This document shows, in pieces, positions 42,606 through 55,302 of a stretch of DNA of 64,000 nt. How positions within the stretch are numbered: the first letter of the stretch is position 1; each line of letters opens with the position of its first letter. The position numbers and the translations under genes were made by a program. Location of the stretch: NCBI GenBank assembly GCA_963556495.2, contig OY747721.1, positions 8,962,149 to 9,026,148 of the forward strand. Direction: 5' to 3'. The DNA comes from Valencia hispanica. Taxonomy: Eukaryota; Chordata; Actinopteri; Cyprinodontiformes; Valenciidae. The notes under the pieces are model-generated. The model was not told the DNA's origin. It saw only the letters and a program-made list of their open reading frames with translations, and did no database searches.

Positions 42606-44115
42606 GCTGATAGTTGGTCTCCTTCCTTTATACCACAAAATTCCATAACATGGACTGTTTTATTATAAGTGTGTGATTAACTTGCTACAATACAATGCTT
42701 TGCAGTAAAAATATGAAGAAAGCTTGAATAACAAAATTAATACCAGTCTCAGTACAACATCTTCCTTTTTTTTCTTCTAGCCGTTCTGTTTAAGCAGTTT
42801 AGTTTTAGTGTTTGACAGATGCCCTCAAATTCAACTCTAATATGTTAATCTATGTTCTTTCTGTTTTCAATTCACAACGAAAAATCAAAAATGTAAAAAG
42901 TGATTGTGTTTTTCATATTTTCAATTTTAGTCAAGGATCAAAAATACAAAATAAAATAAAAAATAAAAAACTGGCTGCAGGACCGAATTTTATTTTAGTA
43001 TATCATTGCTTGCGTTTACTTGATCCAGAAATTGTTGTGTGCAAAACATTGCAGTGCTGGAACCACAAACAAATTTGATTAAGGACTTATTCAGCTCTAG
43101 TATGTCACATGCAGAAATCTCCTACATGCTGCAGCAGATAAATACCCTACCATGCTTGGAAATGAGTGTCAAAAGATTCTGATGTACATAAAAAGACATT
43201 TGTAAGATGCAGCACTAGAGAGAGCCTTGACTGGATTGATATAAGAAGTAGCTTTTTATTCAGAATTCCACAGTTTATTTCACAAACATTGCCATTAAAC
43301 GTGTAATTCTTTGAATACGCCACCATTGTATCAATCTGTCATCAATCGGGCTACATGCAGGAGAAGGTCGGGTTGGAATAGCAGTTGGGTTTGACGTCAA
43401 CACACAGTCACTGGACCTTCTCATGCAGTAGTTGCACTGGGAAACATACTCTGCAAGTAATCTTGCTTAGTATAACATTGCGCATAATGAAAAAAATTTA
43501 AGCTGTTCTTTATTCATTTTTTCACCTGAATAATGACCAGAGTTATGGATTCAAAGCATTTTAGCCTTTTAAAATATTTACATGAAGGATATTGTAGATC
43601 ACTTTGATTTTTAACTCCTGTTTTAAATCTGTAAGTGCCAAAATACCTGATGTTTGCACTTTTTTATGTTGATCATGTTCAAGATAAAATCTGGTGTCAC
43701 TAGATTACCCACACTTTAGCACGTAGAAAAATTATTAGGTCAAATAAACCCCAGCAATGAAATAATAAAAAATACTCTGATCCTGTGGCCAGTTTTTCCA
43801 TTTTCTGTTTTTGATCAAAGACTAAAATTAAATATATTTAAACAAGACAATTTTTGTTCTTTGGATTTAATTTAACAACAAAAAACAATCACTTCAATGT
43901 TTAGATTTTTAAATGGAAAGAACAAATAATACACGGATTCACTTTGACTTTCAGAAAAGTTTGTGGAGCATTCTATCGATACAGGGTCCCAAAGTCCTGT
44001 GGCTGCAACGCAAGTCCAGATCATCTCAACTCCACCACTGTTCTATATATTTTGTATGAGATTAATGTGCATATCTGCTGTTTTATTTTGTCAAACATAG
44101 TGCTATGCATTATAG
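42606..44115. other. Unrecognised AT-rich sequence
   Basis: About 1.5 kb with no gene or recognised element. Short frames only. Confidence 0.5.
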
Positions 44116-44119
44116 AAAA

Positions 44120-44890
44120 ACATTGGAATCAAAAGAAATACTCAGATGACTCTGCAGTCATTGGATGTATCAGAGATGGACAGGAAGCTGAATACAGAGA
44201 GCTGATGGACCGCTTTGTGTCATGGTGTGGGAACAATCGTCTTACCTTGAATGTGAACAAAACAAAGGAGAAGATTGTAGATTTCAAAAGAAACAACGTT
44301 AAGCCAAACATTGTTTGCATCATGGGAGAAGAAGTGGAGGTGGTTGAGGAATATTAATACCTCAGAGTTCACCTGGACAACAGACTGGAGACTCAACAGT
44401 GAAACCATCTCCAAGAAGAATCAGAGCAGTCTGTTCTTGTTGAGGAAGCTTAGGTCATTCAAGGTTTGCATCAATATGCTCCATATCTTCTACAATTCTG
44501 TTGAGAAGAGTGTAATCTTATTGGCTATCATCTCTTGGGGTAGCAGCATGAGGGCCAGGAACTTAAAAAGGCTCAACAATCTGATAATATAGGCTGGTTC
44601 TGTTCTGGGGACGACTGTGGAACCTCTGGAGATGATGATGCAAAACGGGATTCTTCATAAAATGAAGAACATTACGGACAACCCTGAGCATGCTCTTCAT
44701 GAGACTATCATACAACAACCGAATGTCTTCAGTAGGTGGAATCTTCAGTTTTGCTGTAACACATACCACTACAGGAGATCCTTCCTGCCCACAGCCATCA
44801 GTGTTTACAACAATTCCTCAAAGAAACTTGAAGAGAGTGAGCTACAACAACACTTAATTCAGCTCTGGAATCAATAAACTATATTTTAAT
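44120..44890 (+). pseudogene. Rex1 (CR1-like) RT C-terminal fragment
   Basis: Starts just before the RT motif C, YSDDSAVIGCIRDGQEAEYR, then WCGNNRLTLNVNKTKEKIVD and VEVVEEY followed by a stop. It continues in shifted frames: FLLRKLRSFKVCINMLHIFY, a WGSSMRARNLKRLN block and YRRSFLPTAISVYNN, ending at 44877. This order matches the Rex1 family of fish CR1-like LINEs as I remember it. Everything upstream of motif C is absent and at least two frame disruptions exist. The 3' side is AT-rich without a clean simple-repeat tail. Confidence 0.75.
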
Positions 44891-45445
44891 TTAATCGAAT
44901 TAAGTTTAATCTTTAAAAAGATATAATCTGTCCAAAGGACTTTGCTCCAGATGTGCCTTATTCTTCAGTCAACGCTTTCAAACAAACCATACTTGTTCAA
45001 TCAAATTGTACCGTCCTGAACTTTACCATTTGTTATCCAAACTGAGCCCTGTACAGTCAGAGAATGACCTCTTGGTTTTAAAAATTTCTTTGAGCATAGT
45101 ACAGGTTTACATTGGGGTGAAATTACACTGAGGAAGACTGTTCTCTATCCTAAACATCTTCCAATTTTAAATGATCTTTCTCACTTTAGAATGATACATT
45201 TTAATTGATTAGAAATTGTCCTACAACCCTGAGTCCTCTTTCAGGCCATTGTTTATGTTTTTTGTCCCTGGCTCTCTGTTAAGTTTAGATTTATTTTTTT
45301 GCCAACTATGTAGTACAATTTTTCCACAAGAGAAGCAATGCATTGCACCAGATTTCTCCCCTGGATAGTTTTTATCTGTACTCAGGTGCATAAAATACAT
45401 AATGTTTCTTAACATCCAAGTCAGAAATTTATGGATTGATCAATA
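44891..45445. other. Unrecognised AT-rich sequence
   Basis: No gene or recognised repeat. Confidence 0.5.
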
Positions 45446-45449
45446 AATC

Positions 45450-46130
45450 AAGGCAAGGCAAGGCAATTTTATGTGTATAGCACACTTTCAACAGCAGGGT
45501 AATTCAAGGTGCTTTACATGATTTGGTGATTTAAAAACAAAAACAAAACAAACAAACATGGAATATAACATTGGAAATTAAAAGTTAAAGTAGCAAATTA
45601 GCATGAAACACACATTATACATGATGCACAATAACACATGATACACAATAAACCAAGAGAAAGATCAATAAAGCAAGAAAGCATGAACACCTTTCTTACA
45701 TATGACTTCAATCATTTACTCGAAGGCAATTCTAAACAGATGTGTTTTTAGTCTCGATTTAAAGCAGTTCAGAGTTTCAGCAGCTCTGCACTCATCAGGA
45801 AGTCTGTTCCAGATAAGGGGAGCAAAGAAACTGAATACTGCTTCTCCATGTTTAATTCTGAGTCTAGGGATGTTTAGCAGGCCAGAGTTGGAAACCCTTA
45901 GTGGTCTTGGTGGTTGGTACCGTGACAACAGGTCTTCAACATATTTTGGTACTAAGCCATTCAATGATTTATAAACTAGTAGGAGTGTTTTGAAGTATAT
46001 TCTCTGAACTATAGGGAGCCAGTGTAAGGACTTTAGAACTGGGGTGATGTGCTCTACTTTCCTGGTTCTAGTGAGGACGCGAGCGGCAGCGTTCTGGATC
46101 AGCTGCAGCTCTCTGATTGATTGATTGTCT
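45450..46130 (-). mobile_element. L2 3' fragment, minus orientation, with C-terminal ORF2
   Basis: From the right: IRELQLIQNAAARVLTRTRK, SLHWLPIVQRIYFKTLLLVY, LNGLVPKYVEDLLSRYQPPR, LIWNRLPDECRAAETLNCFK and RLKTHLFRIAFE (frame 45716-46174). The 3' UTR runs to a (TTGCC)n tail at 45450 (AAGGCAAGGCAAGGCAATTT on plus). The C-terminal domain is uninterrupted, so this copy is less decayed than its relatives, but it lacks endonuclease and RT. Confidence 0.85.
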
Positions 46131-48290
46131 GAATAAAACAGGAAGAACATATCATTTATCATCTGTACACACATCGCTATAAAAGCAACATTAAAGGATG
46201 CATATATATGTTTTCAGAAGCAGGTGAGGTGGTCTAGTTTCACACACATGCACCTGTGCACCACCACTGCTGCACAGCCAAATGCACATTAGAGGGCTGC
46301 TGTGAAGATGGCCTCCCTATCAGTCGTCTGTTTAACTGAGTGGCTATCTGTTTTGCTGGTTTAACTCTGGTTTCAGATTGTTCCATCAAGCCCACAAGAG
46401 CCTCTGTGTTCTCTTTAAACAGAGTGCCTCTGTAAACACATGCATAAAGTTTGAATAACCCCAGCCTCACTCTTTCCCCAGAGTACTTCTGAAATAATTT
46501 ACAATAACAGCATGTAATCCATGTAAGTGGTGGGCAACATCAACAGGAGAGAGCCTGATTTTGCACATAAAAGATAACTACCTGTTGAATCTGTTTTTTT
46601 ACTTGCCCCTATCCCATTTTGCAGTGTCTCTGACTCACATTTCATTAAGCTCCTCTTCGAGATGCTAATTGCATGTGCAGGGCAGCGATTATGTAATGAA
46701 ATGGGGGCATGTCAGAGGAGGATTATGGGATCCACATTTTTTGGGGTATTCAAATAAATTGTGTTCGGCTCGATGCATATGCACAGTTTCAAGTATATTT
46801 TAGTGTACACCGTGTTTTAGGTGGTAATCCACAGAAGTCTTTGCGCATGAAGCCTCAAATCATTTTTGTTTTGTCCTGATGTGAAAAACTTGGAATTGAC
46901 GAAAGACTTGTTGTCTTTTTGCGATGACTTTAGAGCTTGTGACACATCCAAGTAAAACACTAGGTTAGCCCTATACCAATGTGTCTCATTCTGCAAACCA
47001 TGGAGCCTCAAATATGTACCTCAAGCATTCTGATGTCAAGAGGAATTTCTTTGGCACTCAGAGGTATTTACAGTTATCAAATAGGTGTTTCAAATAATGT
47101 GGATGACAGCTCTCTCTGTGAATATGTCATGAATCCTTGAACAAATATACTATATTTGCACATGAACAGAATGAATACATATTTCACATATTTCTGAATA
47201 GTTTAAAAATATTGAATATAATCCTGAATTACAAAATGGCCATAAAATCTAATTTAGCTTAACTTTGAAAAGCCTGTATGGAAAAAAAAGTGATAAAATA
47301 CCAGAATATGATAAAGGTTCCAAGTACCCATATCTATTAGATGATTACAGATTTAAATAGATAATTTACATTTAATAATTGTGTTAATGACGATTATTTG
47401 TCAATTATTGTCAATGAAAATCCAGCTGGCCAAAACAGCTCACAACTATTGAGTTGGTATAAGGTTTTGTGATACCTCATTACATATTCAGCTTTTTACT
47501 GGACTTCTAATCTTATTTTGCTTATTTTTGTAAAAAAAAAAAAAAAGATTCTACAGCAAGATTGTACCTCGTCTCATTCATTATGCAATAGATAAAAATG
47601 TGAATTCTATCTGAGGGAATATAGTTAGGACACTACTTTCCAATAGCTAGTGTTAGGTGTTTTAAGGAGTCTTGTGTGGACAGCCTTTTTTGTGTCATTT
47701 CACAGCATCTAAATGAGATCAAGAACTGGACTTTGACTCAGCCAAGGACTTTGTGTGTTCTTATTCTCAGCCAGACGTTAATGGATTTAGGCTACTGTTG
47801 TGTTTTGGAACCTTGTCATGTTATAATTTTTTTTAATGCACTCATATTTCTCAAGCACTCTCTGATATGCGGAATACAGTCAACTATATGATGGCGACTG
47901 GTCGATGCAGCAAAGGATCCCATGACAGTTGGTATAATGTTATTTTTCTAGAACGCTGTATCTCGTTTCTCCTAAACATGCTCTCTGTTCTGGTGTTAAA
48001 ATAATTCCATTTTAGAGTAATCTATGCAAATATTCTAGTTTCTTCTGATTATATAAACAAAATTGGAGCCTGCTCTCAAAACTTTTATGTAATGCATACG
48101 GCATTTTATTTCAAAATTATTTGATTTTATTTCTAAACGTCACTTAAATTTCAACTAGTAAAGTTTATTGAAACTGGATCAAATCCTATCAAAGTCTTCC
48201 TGCCGCAAAGAATCATGTGATCTAAACGTTGTTCATGCATTTGCATTTAGAGTCTTTCCACTAGTGAACGGTACACCGTCCACATGTAGC
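46131..48290. other. Mostly single-copy-looking non-coding sequence
   Basis: No gene or recognised transposon. 46620-46745 is denser in transcription-factor-like motifs (see findings). An A-run lies at about 47532-47546. Confidence 0.5.
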
Positions 48291-48299
48291 AAATGTCTC

Positions 48300-48345
48300 G
48301 GCAGCAAAAAAAAAAACAAAAAAACAAAAAAAAAAAAACATACCA
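48300..48345 (+). repeat. A-rich simple repeat
   Basis: Interrupted poly-A (AAAAAC units). A second A-run is at about 48521-48535. Confidence 0.9.
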
Positions 48346-48379
48346 GGTCATTTCAACTATTTATCTTTAACCATCGTTG

Positions 48380-49160
48380 TTATCTATTAATTTCTTGCGC
48401 AGTCCAAGATGCATTTTACTCCAGAGCAGTTGCGTGAAGAGCAGACATTCTCCAACACAGCGCACACATTCAGACTTCCTTCTCCGCCATGGGGCCCAAA
48501 GACTAAATGCGAAGCGGTAAAAAAAAAAAAAAAAAGCAAACCACCGGCTAATCCATTCGCCTATTGCCGTACATATTATTAGACTGCGGCGCAACGTTCG
48601 TCACCTGTTCAGCTGACTGTTCCTGAGATGAACGCATGACGGCGTTTACACGAAGCCTCTTTTTAAAATACACATCCTCTCTCCTCCTTCTGTTGATGTC
48701 GCCGCTGTTCACCAACTCTTTGCGCCACCCCCTCCCTCTCTGTCTCACTCCGCGGTTGGGGAAGCGAAGGGGGAACACTAGAGCACAGAGACTGTTGCTC
48801 CGTCTCCCTCCTACAGAGCTCCAAGTCCCGCAGCGGAGACTTAAACTAAAGAACAGTTGAAGAGAGGAGGAATTTATTAGAGCACCAAACGTTGCTGCCA
48901 TCTCCTTTTTTTTTAACTTCTCTGTAAGACACGGGTTGTTCTCTTCGTCTTGAACTCACCGACATCGGAATATTTACCCGTTTCCCCAGAAAAAAAAGAT
49001 ACAATAAATTAGCAGATAAATATAAGGAGAGTAAGCGTTCAACCAAGCGAGCAGGTTGGTTGGATGAGTTGTGTTGGATGTTATTTCCTGGATTTCCTCT
49101 TTCCTGCGGCCGAGGGGGACAGCAACAGTGTGTGGAAAAGTAGATTTGAATGTTAAACAT
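48380..49160 (+). promoter_or_regulatory. Candidate CpG-rich promoter and 5' UTR of a host gene
   Basis: CpG dinucleotides and GC content rise relative to the flanking DNA (for example CGGCGCAACGTTCGTCACC at 48587, CCGCTGTTCACC, CTCCGCGGTTGGGGAAGCG). No transposon sequence is recognisable across about 800 bp. It leads into a short ATG frame that meets a consensus splice donor. A pyrimidine-rich stretch (48660-48750) is typical of 5' UTRs. No TATA box is assigned and the start site is unknown. A gene on the minus strand cannot be excluded. Confidence 0.5.
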
Positions 49161-49183
49161 ATGGCTTCGACGAGGATAACACG
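49161..49183 (+). CDS. Candidate first coding exon, MASTRIT, gene unidentified
   Basis: ATG at 49161 opens MASTRIT and the first two bases (CG) of a further codon, then meets GGTAAGTC, a strong U2 donor (GT at 49184). This gives a phase-2 exon. A competing upstream ATG at 49150 makes a 9-codon overlapping uORF ending at TAA 49177-49179, which could lower translation. The main ATG context is modest (C at -3, G at +4). The N-terminus is too short to name a family. If real, the remaining 14.8 kb is first intron with no second exon seen. Confidence 0.45.
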
Positions 49184-50235
49184 GTAAGTCCCGTATCCCT
49201 CTTAAACCCACATTCCCTAATGGGAAAGCTCTCTGTTTGCTCAGTATTGACTTTAGAGAGCGCAAGCTCCAATTCCTAAGTAAAACGCATGTTATCTCGA
49301 TCAAAAGACTTCATATCTGATGCTTCTGTGTTAGATCTGTGGTTCTTTTTAGAAGAAATAAAAGCAGTTTGCGTGTGTGAGAAGGGAGCAGCTCATGAGA
49401 CTAAAATAGAGGGAAAGGAACATTAATGTGAGACTACGGGTGTTAAAAGTGTGGTAGCATTTTCTTGGATAAATTTAAAGATTCGCTGTCCGCGGTGCTG
49501 AAACCTGACGGGATTACTCTCCGCTGGTTTGGACGCTTCAAATGACGTCCAATAGAGTCAATTCAACGCCAGTCAGCGCATTCGAATGCAATGGTCGTCT
49601 TAAATTTCACCTCTTAACCTATTAACACTGACTTCCATAGGATCATAATGGACTGTATGTAACCTGATTTTATGTTTTGTTTTAGACATATTTCACGAGC
49701 TTTAACAAATAATTTCATATTTTCTTTCCGTTTATCTAAAAATTCCTGATTTTTTGTCTCCCCCCCCCCCCAACTAGTACGCTATAATTTGTATTTGTGC
49801 TTCTTCAACTCGTGCTGTAGTTCCATCAAAATCAGTCTACGCCAGCCTTTAGGTCTTGGATTATGAAGAGTGAGAGAATCATCCGATTAGTTTAAATTAC
49901 GACAAGCTGTCGCTTACCCAATCCAGGTCAGATAAAGAGGGGAGAAAGTCAAAGTTGAATCCAGGTTGGGGGCTACGTCAAACATAGGCTGCCCTTCACA
50001 AATGCTGCTTTTCTTTACTCTTATACCCATGCTCTTACTGTAAACTTTTAATAATGTGCAATTATGTGGTTTGTACAAACAGGATTATCCATATATTTAA
50101 CAGTATTGACAAACCCATGTTTATGTCCAAATGAAGCAGAGTCAGTGTGTCTTGGTGAGTTTACCCAGTGGATTATGTGACACTGTCTTCTACCTGTGCG
50201 TGAGAATGTGCTGCCAAAAAGGATTGTGTGGGCTC
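49184..50235 (+). other. Presumed start of first intron
   Basis: Begins with the GTAAGT donor. Contains a C-run at about 49759-49769; otherwise no gene or transposon recognised. Confidence 0.4.
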
Positions 50236-50261
50236 CGTGTGTGTGTGTGTGTGTGTGTGTG

Positions 50262-50292
<31 letters not shown>
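50236..50292 (+). repeat. (GT)n microsatellite
   Basis: Long GT dinucleotide run with one TTA interruption, followed by a G-run at about 50316-50326. Confidence 0.97.
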
Positions 50293-50296
<4 letters not shown>

Positions 50297-50589
50297 GCAC
50301 ATAGAGAGGGTGTGGGGGGGGGGGGTCAGACAGACAGAATGTGCTTTGTGAACTTGGGACCCGTCAATTCCTCACTGTGTCAAATCCAGTTAGTCACGCT
50401 GGATGAGAGAGGAACCAGCACTTCGATCCAAATAACTGAGGCTATCTGCATTTCTCTGACTCAATGTGATGTGATGTTTTACTTTGCTTGAATGTTTTTA
50501 AGTTAGAAGTGCGAAAGCATTTCCCCACAAAACAAACCCTCTTTCTTGCATTTAGGTTATTAGATGCATGTGTTACAAACTTTTGAATA

Positions 50590-51890
50590 ACTAGAACTTT
50601 TTGTCACATTACAACTCCAGATTTCAATTTATTTCATTGTGATTTTCTGTGATAGACTAACACAAAATAGCACTTAAATCTGGAGCGGATTACAATAAGG
50701 GAGCAAATAAAAGTCTGGAAAACGTGCTGTGCATTTGTATTAACTAACCCACGTCAATAATTAGTAGAATCTCCTTTCAGCCCATTCACAGCCACAAGTC
50801 TCTTGGGGTATGTCTCTACCAGGTTTACACATCTAAAGATTGAATGACTTCTTTTCTTTGGAAAATAGCTCAAGCTCAGTCAGATTGGGTGGAGTGTGTT
50901 TGTGAACATATGTTTTTTTTTTTTATAGTCTGCTATTTGTCCTCAAATGGATTTAGATCTGGGCATTGACTGTACAATTCTAACACATTAATCTATTTTT
51001 CTTAACCAATCCATTGTAGCTCTGGCTGTATATTTAGAGTTGTTATTCTGCTGGATCTCTAGTCTCAAGTATTTGGAGCATCTGGTAAGTTTTTTTAATC
51101 ATGACTGTCTAGTGTTTAACTTAATCCCACCAATTTTGACATACTTCCCTGTTTGTCAGTGCTGAAGAAAGACATGCCTGCAGCATGATGCTCCCACCTT
51201 GTTTCAGGGTGGGGACAGCGTGTTTAGAATGACGTGCAGTGTTAATTATTTGGCCACACATTAAGTTTTCCATCTAGTTCAAAAAGTTTGATTTTGTTCT
51301 CATTTGATCAGAGCACCATACTCCACGTGGGCGTTATCCCCTGTACATTGGTTGTGGCACAAAGAAAACTTCTGCTGTATGACTTCCACTTCTTGCCACT
51401 CTATTAGATTTCTGGAGCATATAGTGAATAGTTGTCCTGTCAGAAGACTGTCCCACCTGAGCAGTGGATTTCTGTAGATCCTCTAGAGTTACTATCGGCC
51501 TCTTGAACAGTACTTCATGAGTGGATCAAGGATTGGGACATGATCTATAACCTAATCTTGCTTTAACCTCTCCACAATTTTATTCCTGGCCTGTTCTGTG
51601 TCTTCATGTATGTTCAGTAAAATTCGCAAACAAACATCTGTTTCCTTAGCTGAACAACAGTTTTTATTCTTTAGATTTAGATTTAGTTAAACACAGATGG
51701 ACCCTTTTTATTAATTAGGGGTCCTTTGAAGATGATTGGTTAGACTGGATTTTATTCAGGAGTATCAGAATAAAGGGTGCTATATGCCTATGCACACCAG
51801 ATTTTAAAGATATATTTATCTTTAAACAATAATAATACTAAATATATTTCCTTCATATAAAATATCAATAAAATACAATGAACCAGTATG
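50590..51890 (-). mobile_element. Degenerate Tc1-type transposon
   Basis: Left part ACAACTCCAGATTTCAATTT, then TTTCTGTGATAGACTAACAC; right part ATAAAATATCAATAAAATAC. These are sub-terminal sequences of a common fish Tc1 family. The transposase lies on the minus strand and is heavily mutated: HAVPTLKQGGSIMLQA (consensus-like HTIPTVKHGGGSIMLWG) and VHKHTPPNLTELELFSKE near the C-terminus are readable, with stops between. At about 1.3 kb it is nearly full length, with degraded termini. Confidence 0.8.
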
Positions 51891-54115
51891 GGTCTGTCAA
51901 ATGGGAAGAAAGCCTTTATCCTTCCTTAAAGTATTAGATAATTGCTCTAAAATTTTAAAAAAATCTAGTTTTTGTTTTTGAAATTATGTCTACTGGTATA
52001 GAGAGTTTGAACAGTGGTGTATTGATTTCAATTCAACATAAAGTCCATGTCTAAGTTTTGCAATATTAAAGAAAACGAAACATTTTAAGGTGGGTTCAGA
52101 AAAGTTCCTACTAGTTCCTACTAATCATATGTAGGGTAATGATTTAGTGCTATTTTAGGTCATTTCAGTTCAGCAGTTCTTAACCTTGATACCTGAGCCT
52201 GAGAACATTTCCACTACACAGGGTAGTCTTAGCTTTTCCTGCTCCCATGTTTCACAATTAGAGAGCAGTGCTTAACAACATTATCCCTGAATTTTGATTT
52301 TAGAATTAATGTGAGGGTTTTTTATTTTATTCAATGGGATTTTAAATATATTTTATTACTTTCTATAGGGCTTGTTTTTTTTGCACTGCATTTTCCGAAG
52401 TTTCTTTTTAACCCAAGTTGTACCCAATGTCATTATGATGTTAGCATAAGTAATAGGCATTGTCTGCAAAATGTATCACTGTTTTAAATTACTGGAAAAG
52501 ATAAGGCACTTAAGATTATACTTTTGAAAATTTCATTCTGTTTTATCTATAATATTTAAAAATACATCTCCCAAATTAATCATTTTTTCTAATTATCACT
52601 CTCTTACTGTTATTGAGTGAACAGGAAGCTAAACAAAACAAGACCTTTCTCTCACAGTCCTACATTTAAATATCCACCAGAATACAGAATAAAGGATTGA
52701 ACGATGCATGTATCATTAGTAAGGAATTTTGGCTTTGTAAATGCTGTTTGGCTTTAAGATCTCCCTTGTTGTCATTTGATGGTGATTATTGGATGAAGGA
52801 CAAAGTGTAGATTGGCGCTTGTTACATGTTTGGGGTCTTCCTGTTACTTTAGCTTCAGAATAGTTTGTTGATGATGTCCCGCTTTAAGAAAATGTAGTTC
52901 ACATCCTATATACTGATGGTTTTGATATAATAATTGCAATCTATATAGGTAGGTGGCGTGGTGGTGTGTTCTGAAAACCTCAGCAAAAATGTTTGCCTTT
53001 AGTTCACTAAACTGCATGCCTGTATCGTATAGGTCGGATTTTACATTCTAGAAAAAAAGTCAACCAAGTAGGTGGAATTAATCTTGGATCATAGAGCCTA
53101 ACTCAGGTTTCTTTACCGTCACCTGGATCTGCACCTTACTGACAGAGGGGATAACCTAATACAGCGATGACACACACACGCACACCTCACAGTCTGCATT
53201 GCCTGAAATTCACACCTGTGTCGTCGAGGGCAAAAGTTCCCAATGAGTCCATTAAAGCTTCACCACAGAAACACTGTGATCCCAGAGCCCCCAGTGACAT
53301 ATACATGGTAATTACACGGGATATGAGCTGACACATTCTGCTGGGAAATAGGATCTGAGTTCGACACTCTCTGTCACCTTGCCAATTAGAAAAGATTTCT
53401 GTCTCTAAAGGCAGAAAAGTTCCTTTAACTCTGTTTCAAGTAGAATTTGCTTTAAAAATTAGATAATATAATAAAGGCATACTGTATATCTTAGTGTTGA
53501 AGTCAAGACCACCAAACCCAAGACAAAGACTTTGAGGCAGGGAAGACCAAATCCAGGACCAAGACAAAACCAATAAGATACCTCTTCAAGTCCTGCTACA
53601 GACATTTAAAGAAAATCTACCTGTGGCAGCTCATTTGAGAACTGACCTATTACAGGGTTCTTGACTAAGTGGTTGCAATAATGCAGCAAACTCTTTCTGC
53701 TAAGCGCACATAATTTTGGTAAAGCCAGATTTGTTTACAATCAAACCCCATGCTACTTGCATCTTGTCCGACAATTCTGGCAAGTTATTAATAATTTAAA
53801 CAGGCAAACCAGTTGAGTTCGAGGAGTGCCAACATAAAGCTAACTGGTACATAACCTGTTTGTAGCTGCAGTCAGAGTGAGTAAAGCCACAGGTGCATTT
53901 AACTCACTTAGCGTTCTGTCTTTCTGTGTGTTGTACAACCAGTTATACATACATTTTTCTATGTATGTTTTGCTTTAGATTATTGTGTTTTGGCTCTAAT
54001 ACAATACTATACATTACAAGTCACTTATTGTAATTTACTATAAATTAATAAAAAAAGAAGAAAAATCAGCATTTAAATTTTTTGGATGACATTGATAATA
54101 TAGATTCTACTTGTA
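51891..54115. other. Unrecognised non-coding sequence
   Basis: No gene. 53490-53600 (AAGTCAAGACCACCAAACCC, AGGACCAAGACAAAACC) resembles a common fish repeat of AAGTCAAGACC type but has no boundaries. Confidence 0.45.
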
Positions 54116-54119
54116 CCCG

Positions 54120-54570
54120 GTTTTATACTCCATTCACTAGCTCCCAGTGGATATTAGAATCTTTTTTAAAGTTTTGGTTCTGACATACATGGCTCTTAAT
54201 GTCCAGGCTCCTGTATACTTGTGTCAGCTTTTAACAGAATACTGATCTGCTCGAGGCATCCGTGTCCCAAGCACAGAATCTTCTGGCTGTTCCACATGCT
54301 TGCCTAAAAACTAAAGGGGACAGGGGGTTTCAGTCTGTTGCTCCTAGACTGTGGAACAGCCAGACCTTGCAGCTTCACTTTGCTTTTTTTATTCACCCAG
54401 GCTTTTACTGTATGTCATGATTTTAATGTGATTCTTATGTTTGTTTTTCAATTGCTACCTACACTTAATATAACTTTTACTTTTGCACTACTTGTACTAT
54501 GATTTATGTTGTTCTGCGCTTCGTGATTTCTATGTCTGTGAAAAGTGCTTCATATATTTAGTGTGCGTGG
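54120..54570 (+). pseudogene. LINE (L2/CR1-like) C-terminal fragment
   Basis: Plus strand, broken frame: LPVDIRIFFKVLVLTYMALN, VQAPVYLCQLLTEY, then GVSVCCS and TVEQPDLAA, corresponding to the LHWLPV...FKVLVLTYKALNGLAP...APRLWNSLP C-terminal domain. The 3' end GTGAAAAGTGCTTCATATAT is an L2-type terminus. Several stops; no catalytic domains. Confidence 0.7.
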
Positions 54571-55105
54571 TAGTCTCCCTTACTTTTGATGCATAATGTT
54601 TTAACCCACCACTTCATTGTCTGGACAAGAGGATGCTAGCTGCCCACCCACTAATGCTTCCAGCTGGATTTAGACATACTGCTATAGAGACAATCAGAAA
54701 CAAAAACACTGCAGTTTATGTGTACCATCTTGTCATGCAAGGCCCAAAAAATAAGGTGGTTGTTTCCTTGAGCCATGCTGGTCAATCTCCATCTCCCAGT
54801 ACACCACATTATATGTTTCCCACTTGGTCAATACTGCCAGCTGGGCAGTCCTCTCAGCAGTTGGCCATGCAGGTACTCCTTTAGGACAAATCTTCCACCA
54901 TCCTCCATACATCGTTGAAGGACATAAAAAAAAAAAAACCAAAAAAAAAAACTTGATTGTAGTGCATGAAGCCAAAAATAAAACCTAGATTTCCTGGAGC
55001 AAGAGAGGCTGCAGTAAGCAATTCTCTATCTGCAAAACTGCATAGATGGCATTTGACCATCCTAAATGCTGCCTTGGGGCACGAAGGTTTGCTATTGCTA
55101 TGATG
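54571..55105. other. Unrecognised sequence with A-rich tract
   Basis: Contains an interrupted A-run at about 54928-54952. Frames of 78-83 codons have no recognised domain. Confidence 0.45.
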
Positions 55106-55302
55106 CAGTGATTTTTAACCCTGCTCCTCAAGGCACACTGCCCTGCATCTTTTAGATCTTTCCCTGTTTCAGCACACCTGATATCAATTGATGGCTGATT
55201 AACAGGCTGAACTGCAATCATGTGAAACAGATGTGTTGAAGCAGGACATCATCTAAAACAAGAAGGGCAATGTGCCATGAGGACCAGGGTTGGGAAACAG
55301 TA
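55106..55302. mobile_element. Foldback hAT-like MITE
   Basis: Left arm CAGTGATTTTTAACCCTGCT, CCTCAAGGCACACTGCCCTG, TTTTAGAT. The reverse complement of the right arm is ACTGTTTCCCAACCCTGGTC, CTCATGGCACATTGCCCTTC, TTTTAGAT. The arms pair over about 60 bp, so nearly the whole 197-bp element is an imperfect palindrome, a common type of hAT MITE in fish. No 8-bp duplication survives. Confidence 0.75.

Noticed and set aside
50048..50491. Frames across the GT repeat
   Set aside because: They are alternating Val/Cys or His/Thr readings of a dinucleotide microsatellite.
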